A stretch of DNA of 64,000 bases from Gnetum montanum (Eukaryota; Streptophyta; Gnetopsida; Gnetales; Gnetaceae), in contig MNCI01038330.1 of the NCBI GenBank assembly GCA_015680685.1, forward strand, positions 235,025-299,024. Reading direction: 5' to 3'. The notes below the pieces were generated by a model. It saw nothing but the letters and a program-made list of their open reading frames with translations, did no database searches and was not told the DNA's origin. Within the stretch, counting starts at the first letter, position 1, and every line of letters begins with the position of its first letter. Both the position numbers and the translations under genes were made by a program. Positions 57,791-64,000 of the stretch are shown one piece after another.

Positions 57791-59392
57791 TATGATCATC
57801 ACTTTGGATATCTTTTACTACATAAATTTATTACAATATTACTACTTTAGGTTCCTAAGACACATATGAGCCTTTCAAGAAAATGATCAAGAGGCTCAAC
57901 TTTTAACATCTTCATGTTCTCAAACTCTATATGATCTTAATTTATGCTCTTCTTAGAGTGTATCCTTGCATTTGAGATATTTTTACTTATACTATAGGTA
58001 CTAATGGCCTTATGACAACTAATACAAATAATCATTTTAGAAAGATCATCTAACATCATATTCTTACATAATTGCCTTCTTTTTTTCCTTATTAGGGCAT
58101 TAATATTAGAGGCAATTACAAGACCATTCTCAATATAAGATTATACTTCATTAATTTGTAAAAGAGACTTAACAAGATGAGACAAATAGGAAAAATAATG
58201 ATAGTCTTTAAAGATTACACTACACCTTGAAATGTCTTTGAAGGTCATGATTTTACCTTCACTACTACTAAAACACCATATGTTGGATAACTTTTTTGAT
58301 GCATATTTTATCAACAGAACCTTGTTCACACATTCCTATCAATGCATCTTAGATGTGTTGATGCATATACATTGATGAAGACACATCGATGCATCCCTAT
58401 CAATGCATCTTAGATGTGTTGATGCATAATCATTAATGATCTATAGCCTACAATTTATAAATATGCAAGCACCTACTACATACTTGGCACCATTCAATTA
58501 GTAGTGGAGCTAGACTCTTGTAGTTTTCTCCCATAATCTTAGCAAATAGTCAATGAGTACTTGTAGTGTGGATTAAAATTATATTGTAAGATTTACTATA
58601 GTTAAGTTCTTCTTAGGAAGCTAATAACTATAGGCTAAGTTGACCTTGTCTTACTTGAAACTTATTATTCCTAAATACCTAACCCCTGCAACTTGGCATT
58701 ACTCATACTTACCAAAGACCTAGAAGTTGGTAAGTTTAATGAGGTTAGCCTAGCCATAAGTTTGTTTCATCCTTGCTTAAACAATAATGATTAATACAAT
58801 GAGATCCATAAGGAAAATAATACTTGGCAAGTAATATCAACTTACTTTTCTCCATAGTATCTCACTTAGGCATACGTGAGAGGATAAGCTTACATCATAT
58901 TTGAGAAATTATAAGATAGATATGTTATATTTTTTATCAAGATTTTGTATATCACTTATAATCAAATCTAAGACATCTAGAAGTTAACATGTTGCCCATA
59001 TGTCAACCTAGTAATGTCAATTCCACAAAATAAGCTATTTTTGTCCTTCTAAATCCTAAAAATCCAACTCTATTTAAGAACCTAGAAACCATGCCCAACA
59101 CATAGCACCTGTCTAGATGATTCCACCAATACAAATTTCATCTGAATTAGACTTACAATTTTGGAAATATCACCATTCAAATTTCTCATCATGTGTGCTT
59201 TAAAAATAAATAAATAATTAATTATTATAAACTTTAAAAAGAGTTAAAATTTTAATATCAAAAAATAATCCTAAAAGCTCTCCTTAGCTAAGGCAAACTC
59301 TTACTAATCATTTTACAAAACCATCATGTCAATGGTAGAGGTAGGATTGAATAAAATAATAATAAAAAGCTGAAAAAATACTTAATGCCACA
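57791..59392. other. AT-rich non-coding stretch
   Basis: No coding signal. Holds a 33-bp direct repeat cctatcaatgcatcttagatg (starting near 58,335 and 58,402) with internal gatgcat/atgcatc dyads. Otherwise nothing recognisable. Confidence 0.5.
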
Positions 59393-59482
59393 ATTAGGCC
59401 TTGGAACTGAAGTCATGACCTCTAAGTTAACAAACCCAACCCTTAAGCCTTGCTTAGTTAATCACTAAACCTCAAAGATTAG
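59393..59482 (-). mobile_element. Probable tRNA-derived SINE head
   Basis: The minus strand reads GGTTTAGTGATTAACTAAG, resembling an A-box region (TAGTGGTTAA), and about 35 bp later GGTCATGACTTCAGTTCC, resembling a decayed B box (GGTTCGAGTCC with CG lost), closing with AAGGCC. Spacing and order fit an RNA polymerase III promoter of a plant SINE. The 3' side becomes T/A-rich. No target duplication identified. Confidence 0.4.
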
Positions 59483-60299
59483 TTTTTATTAACATGTGCA
59501 ATATTGTACTTATAATCAATAATAATAATAAAATAAAAAATGGAAGGACCACAATGCTTCACAAGGGATCATGCAAGCCCATATAAGACCAAGCTGATGT
59601 TGCTGCTCCGGCTACAATAGCCAAATACTTATTCTTCCATGCATAAAACAAAATCCTTGTTCATCACTCTATGGCACCATGGTTTCTCCCACTACCCTCT
59701 CACTACTATATCACTCTATTAACTACCACTAACAACCACTTCTCTACTTTGCTCCACATTATCCTCGTATGCATTGTTGCTACCATGCACCTCTATGCTC
59801 CACCACTATTACCTACCTTTCTTCTGCTACCTATTGTCACTACCACTATCATCATTTCCACTAAAATACACTAGGAAACTTGCTAGAAATTTGAACATTC
59901 CATGATGGCTAGAAGTACTATCACCACTATAGAATCTTGCATCCTCTAGTAATTGTCAAAGCAACAAGATCTTACCTCCTTTAGTGATCATGGATACTAT
60001 CACTACCATAGGAACCTTCCCTATTTAGTGACTATTAGAACCACGAGATCTTACCTCCTCTGGCTATTTTAAAAGATGGATAAATTTCTATCAATTAATA
60101 GGAAATTTCAAATTTTTCATCAATTGATGAGGACTTAAAAAAATTTCAAAATGAGGAAATTTAAATACAATGTTTAGGATGAAAAAAATTTAAATATAAA
60201 AAAGTGGAAAATTTTGCAAAATAAAATAAATTGATAGGCTTGAAGTAATCTAGATAAAAATGTTGTAATTAATTGTGCTCATCCTAGAGTAGTACCTTG
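59483..60299. other. Non-coding stretch
   Basis: Contains an aataataataataaaata microsatellite at 59,519-59,540 and cact/acca-rich sequence at 59,690-60,050. A short open frame at 59,671-59,874 has no family signature. Confidence 0.45.
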
Positions 60300-60930
60300 A
60301 TGGGTGATCTCTCAAGAAGCTCTTGAGAAGTCCCAAATTTCATGTGCAAAATTTTATACTTTAGAAGCCATAAGTTTTAATTACAAGATCATTTTTTGAT
60401 GAATTAAGAGTTGTTTGCAACATATTTCCATATTTTAAATGTAATGGCATAGTTAGATCTACCCCATGGTGCTTTGAAAATTAGTTTTTACTCCATGCCA
60501 AAAAAAAATGTCTTAAGATCCTCAAAGACTCAATTTAGCAGAACTTGTTCATATGATGTCTATATCTAACATATTAATAGTCCTTTTTAACATTTTTGAG
60601 TTTTTTGAAGTTTTGAATTATATGCTCAATATTTGGGACTTTAGAAGCCATAACTTTTGATTCTAGAAGCTTTTTTTTGGTAAATGAAGAGTTGTTTCCA
60701 ATGGGTTTCAATCCTTCAAACATAATGGAAAATTTAGATCTATCACACGAAGCTTTAAAAATTAGTTTTTACTCCTTGCCTCAAAACTATGCCTTAAGAT
60801 CATTAAAGACTCAATTTGGCATAACTTGGTTATATGGTATCCATATATAACATATGAATAATCATTTTAAATATTTTTCAATCTTCTAAACTTAATGATG
60901 AGGTTAGATTAATCATTTGGGTATCTAATA
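60300..60930. repeat. Two ~280-bp tandem copies
   Basis: ttagaagccataa starts at 60,361 and 60,641 (period 280). Both are followed by (g/a)aagagttgttt, atttagatct-like text, gctttgaaaattagtttttactcc and cttaagatc(c/a)t(c/t)aaagactcaattt. Origin unknown; no coding. 60,931-61,319 shows nothing. Confidence 0.75.
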
Positions 60931-61319
60931 ATTAGGTGATATCTTAATCCATGCCTTAAAAATCATAGCTTAGATTGATTAATCACACCTACTAATTTAA
61001 TTGTTGAAACTAATCTAACCACTTTTGTTATCTTGAACCTTAATATTAGGTGCCTAGCCTTTATAGATAGATAGTCTTATGTCATTTATCCCTAGTGTGT
61101 TATTAGGTATACTACCAAATTCAATGTTCTAAGGGAGGTAGAATGATTATTAAAAGTTTAGGTAATGTAGTTGATTATTATAGATCCAACAAATTAATTA
61201 GTTAGTTGAGAATTAGTTGATGAACTAGGATGGTCATGAAGATGTATACCAACCTAGGCTATAACCAAATCTTATAGAAAAACATCATGGATAATAATAA
61301 TATTTTTTTACAAGGTTTA

Positions 61320-62446
61320 TAATAGCTATGAAGAGAAATGACCCAAGAGTGAATCCAAGAATCAGAATGAATGTTGCATCATACAATGTGATTGCAAGTT
61401 TCCTTGCCAATGAAAGATAACATTTTCTATGTCCATCTTGGACCTTGGATTGGCACGAGTACCTATACCTATGCATCCTTCTAGAATTAAAATATTTGAA
61501 TGTTGATGTCTTGTACCTACAAGAAGTGTTGTCATGGGAATTCTTATAAAAATTCCAACCCAATTTGAAAACATTAGAATAAAAAGGTGTTTATAAGCAA
61601 AGTATTTCTACTGTAGTTCTTCTTTCAATTCATACAAATTATCCTATTACACCAATCACAACATGCATGGTTATGAAATGTTTTATTAGAAAAACACTTT
61701 CTCAAATTGGTATAAAGATTTTAATGGATATTACAAGATATGGTTTTCAAAATTCAAAAACTTGATGTCATCGGAAAGAAAGAATGATCAAGATTTCAGA
61801 GAATCCCATAGCCTTGTAATTGGTATTTAAAATATATTTATTAAAAAGATGTGTATGTGTGATCAACACACATTTAATTGCAAAATTAATATGTCCATAT
61901 GTTAAACCTTGTTAAGTGACATACATGACTAACAAAATTAAGGAAATATTGAATAATAAGTTATTTCTTATCCATAACAATCATAATATAGTGTCATTTA
62001 TCATCTACAAAGATTTCAATGCAAATCTTGGAAGTAGTATTTATCAATTCTTAAAATATGGCTATGTAATAGATCTTATGAAAGAGGAACTCAATTTGAA
62101 AATAATGTTCTCATTCATTCAACATCCATTTCCACTAGCCAATGCATATTTCACTTACTTTGAATTTTTAACAAATAAGTCAAACCCTAAAATTCAGGAA
62201 TAGATGGAGTTAATAAATAGTACTAATCACGAATCAAAATTCACTAATTATGCTATCATGACTACTAAATATGGATCAACATCATTCTTCATTAAGATCC
62301 TAGACTATATATGGTATGATACTTGATTCTTCCTAGTTACCAAGCTTCTAGAGTTAATTCCTAAGGAAGAAATTGAGAAGCAAGATCAAGCCCTGTCATC
62401 CCAACCAAGGCCATCTAATCATATACCTCTTATGGAAATACTATAA
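61320..62446 (+). pseudogene. CCR4-type mRNA deadenylase processed pseudogene (endonuclease/exonuclease/phosphatase domain)
   Basis: Plus-strand reading gives the ordered motifs of the CCR4 EEP nuclease, which shortens mRNA poly(A) tails. MNVASYNVIASFLANE (from 61,367) stands for VLSYNxLA; FLCPSWTLDW for YCPxWALxW; NVDVLYLQEV for ADILCLQEV with the metal-binding Glu. VINTHLIA (about 61,868) stands for VxNTHI, KDFNANLGSSIYQFL for GDFNSxPGSAxYxLL, HPFPLANAY for the PLVSAY region, and ILDYIWYDT for TLDYIFYT. LLELIPKEEI and NHIPLMEIL (DHIAL, Asp to Asn) close the domain, with a stop at 62,444. In-frame stops (first at 61,418) and changed catalytic residues show it is dead. No intron interrupts about 1.1 kb, so a retrocopy is likely. 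Confidence 0.82.
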
Positions 62447-63676
62447 CTACTTACATTAATCCTTGAGATTGATCAAGATCAAGGAGATTCTTAACCTTAC
62501 TTTTATTAATAACCTTCATATTTTTTTATTATTTAATTTATATTTTAATTATGTAATTAGAATATCTAGGGTGACACAAGTTGGAAACAAGAATTTTCCT
62601 ACTTTCACTTGGATAACCATATATGAGTTTTCCCTTATGAGATCCTAGTTAGAACTAGTGATTAATAGTTAGAGGATCTTTAATTTACCTCTTATCATTA
62701 CCTTAGATAATGAGATAAGTATTGATAAATTAATATTTCATTCCTAAATATTATTCTTACTTATATTATGTTTGCAAAATAAGTAGAAGAACATTAGAAT
62801 ATTCAACCTCAAGTCAAAAGAACAAGTTTAGCTTTCTCTCTAAGTACTCAATTAAATCCTTCAACAATAATTTCTTATCCTTGATACAAGTCTAAATTTT
62901 CTTTTTCATTTCTAGAAAATATACAAATCAACCAAGCTACTTTTGACATTTTTGAAACTACATATAATCTTTCAATGCATCATTGAAATAAACTTGTCAT
63001 ATGATGTGAAGAGTTTGGAGCTTGTCACTTCCTTAATCCACTCAAAATTAGTTTACTTGCTAAATAAGAGATATTATCAAGAGGTTGAAAATGGATCTCT
63101 ATTTCTAGAAGCTTATCCCTTTCAATTTTTATAGGAATGTCAAGCATCTCAACAATTGTTTACAAGTTATGAATTTTTTGTTGGGAATTTGTATAATGAA
63201 ATCTCCTACTCCTTATATATTTAAAATGTTATTATCACTAATTTTGATGATTCCAATTTTCTTGGTTTTCTAGGTAAGAAGATAGGATTTGTGAGGAGGC
63301 ATGTGTTTTAAACATTTTTTATCTAATACACTTGATTCTTGTTTAATGTTTGTACTAAATCAAAAATCTTTGTAATTGTCTTGATTATATTCTTGAGTTA
63401 AAGTTGAAGACTTCTCTTATTTATTATCTTTTCATGAAGTGTGTCAAAGCCAATTTTTTGTGTGGAAAGACTTTATGGTATTACTTTCCTTTTCCAAAAT
63501 CTACAAAATAATTGGAAGAGTTATTTCTTTATATTTTTCTTTGATTTTAGTTTCTCTACATCCTTCGTATAGCTCCTTTTCACCTTATATCCTTAGTGGA
63601 AGTCTCTATCATGTTTTGATTATTTTGAAAATTCTTATCCTTTGAATTTGTTCAATTAATTTTTCTTCTTCCTCCA
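62447..63676. other. AT-rich non-coding stretch
   Basis: Short open frames (62,463-62,648; 62,943-63,134; 63,439-63,645) have no recognisable motif. No repeat or RNA gene seen. Confidence 0.45.
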
Positions 63677-64000
63677 CTAGTAATTATGAGTTCCTTGCAG
63701 GCGTTGGAAAAGATCATCTTTACTAGGGATCGGATGTTGTACTGATTTAATAATAGCATTAAGTGGTTTGTAATTAACTACTAACCGCTTCTTTCCCCTT
63801 GTTAGTTCAGCACGCTTGTTGACATAGAAGGCAGCACAGGAAAACATGCTAGTACTAGGTTGGATCATTTTTTTCTCTAGGAGCTGTTTTATTTCCTGGG
63901 CACATTCTTCTTTTAATTGTGGGGACATCCCAATATGATGAGCTTTTGACTGTGGTTGGATTCCATCCAATAACTCAATACGACACCAATGTTGTTTCTT
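63677..64000 (-). mobile_element. Endogenous caulimovirid (plant pararetrovirus) reverse-transcriptase fragment
   Basis: The minus-strand frame is open from the right edge to 63,680. It carries the N-terminal RT segment typical of Caulimoviridae polyproteins: a MIQPS region, AFYVNK, then RGKKRLVVNYKPLN (63,799-63,758) and PIPSKDDLFQRL. RGK-R-VVNYKPLN distinguishes it from Ty3/gypsy RT, which has R.CVDYR.LN at this place. About 107 codons have no stop, unlike the older elements around it. The fragment ends at about 63,685, before the FSKFD and YxDD blocks, so it is truncated at an integration or rearrangement junction. The rest, if any, lies to the right of the window. An ancient viral copy; not an active virus on this evidence. 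Confidence 0.85.

Noticed and set aside
57611-58329. Short minus-strand open frames
   Set aside because: No motif and lie in LTR remnant or AT-rich spacer.
61285-61574. Minus-strand open frames of 70-92 residues, one with a hydrophobic C-terminal segment
   Set aside because: They are antisense shadows of the CCR4-type pseudogene, whose plus-strand motifs are specific.
63677-64000. RT fragment considered as Ty3/gypsy
   Set aside because: RGK-R-VVNYKPLN signature and PIPSKDDL spacing match Caulimoviridae rather than the gypsy CVDYR.LN form seen in A and C.

Overview
The window looks like intergenic heterochromatin of a seed plant with a large genome. It is AT-rich and CpG-poor, has no intact host gene, and is almost wholly made of old, nested LTR retrotransposons. 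Tat-type Ty3/gypsy elements, a plant endogenous pararetrovirus fragment and heavy decay fit a gymnosperm, but a large-genome angiosperm cannot be excluded from sequence alone. Two assembly gaps (29,985-30,324 and 41,271-41,354) and two homopolymer runs mark it as draft sequence.

Most of 3.5-55.7 kb is one very large minus-strand Tat/Ogre-like element (called C here) broken by later insertions. Read on the minus strand it runs: candidate 5' LTR (~54.3-55.74 kb), leader with ~500-bp repeats, gag remnant (53.0-51.3 kb), protease (42.7-41.9 kb), a plus-strand (antisense) unknown coding remnant (41.2-38.5 and 19.86-19.2 kb), a long region with a hairpin array (17.3-14.0 kb), a minisatellite, then pol (13.2-12.2 and 5.2-3.5 kb). 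Inserted in C are: A (19,856-38,485, minus strand, Tat, exact 5-bp duplication atagt), F (42,744-51,322, plus strand, Tat-family gag-only element, exact duplication ccatg), D (5,216-12,208, minus strand, a different gypsy family with gag and protease only) and E (5' LTR 1,790 to about 3,490, gag running off the left edge). A is itself interrupted by B (plus strand, gag-protease plus one LTR-like block, 30.3-36.0 kb).

A, E and F share the same machinery: LTRs beginning TGAAACACC (A and F), a primer-binding site close to TGGCGCTAGAAGGAGGGCC, polypurine tract AACAAAGARGGGYCAA (A and F), and a gag with a recognisable N-terminus. A and C also keep a second RNase H in pol, which is a Tat hallmark. 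F, B and D carry gag with or without protease but no reverse transcriptase, so they could only have moved using enzymes from other elements.

Right of C (55.8-64.0 kb) lie a tandem pair of LTRs related to B's LTR, a probable tRNA-derived SINE, long featureless AT-rich stretches, an intronless decayed copy of a CCR4-type mRNA deadenylase (61.32-62.45 kb), and at the right edge a reverse-transcriptase fragment of a caulimovirid (plant pararetrovirus). A short-chain dehydrogenase fragment sits inside B. Nothing here appears to be a functional protein-coding gene.
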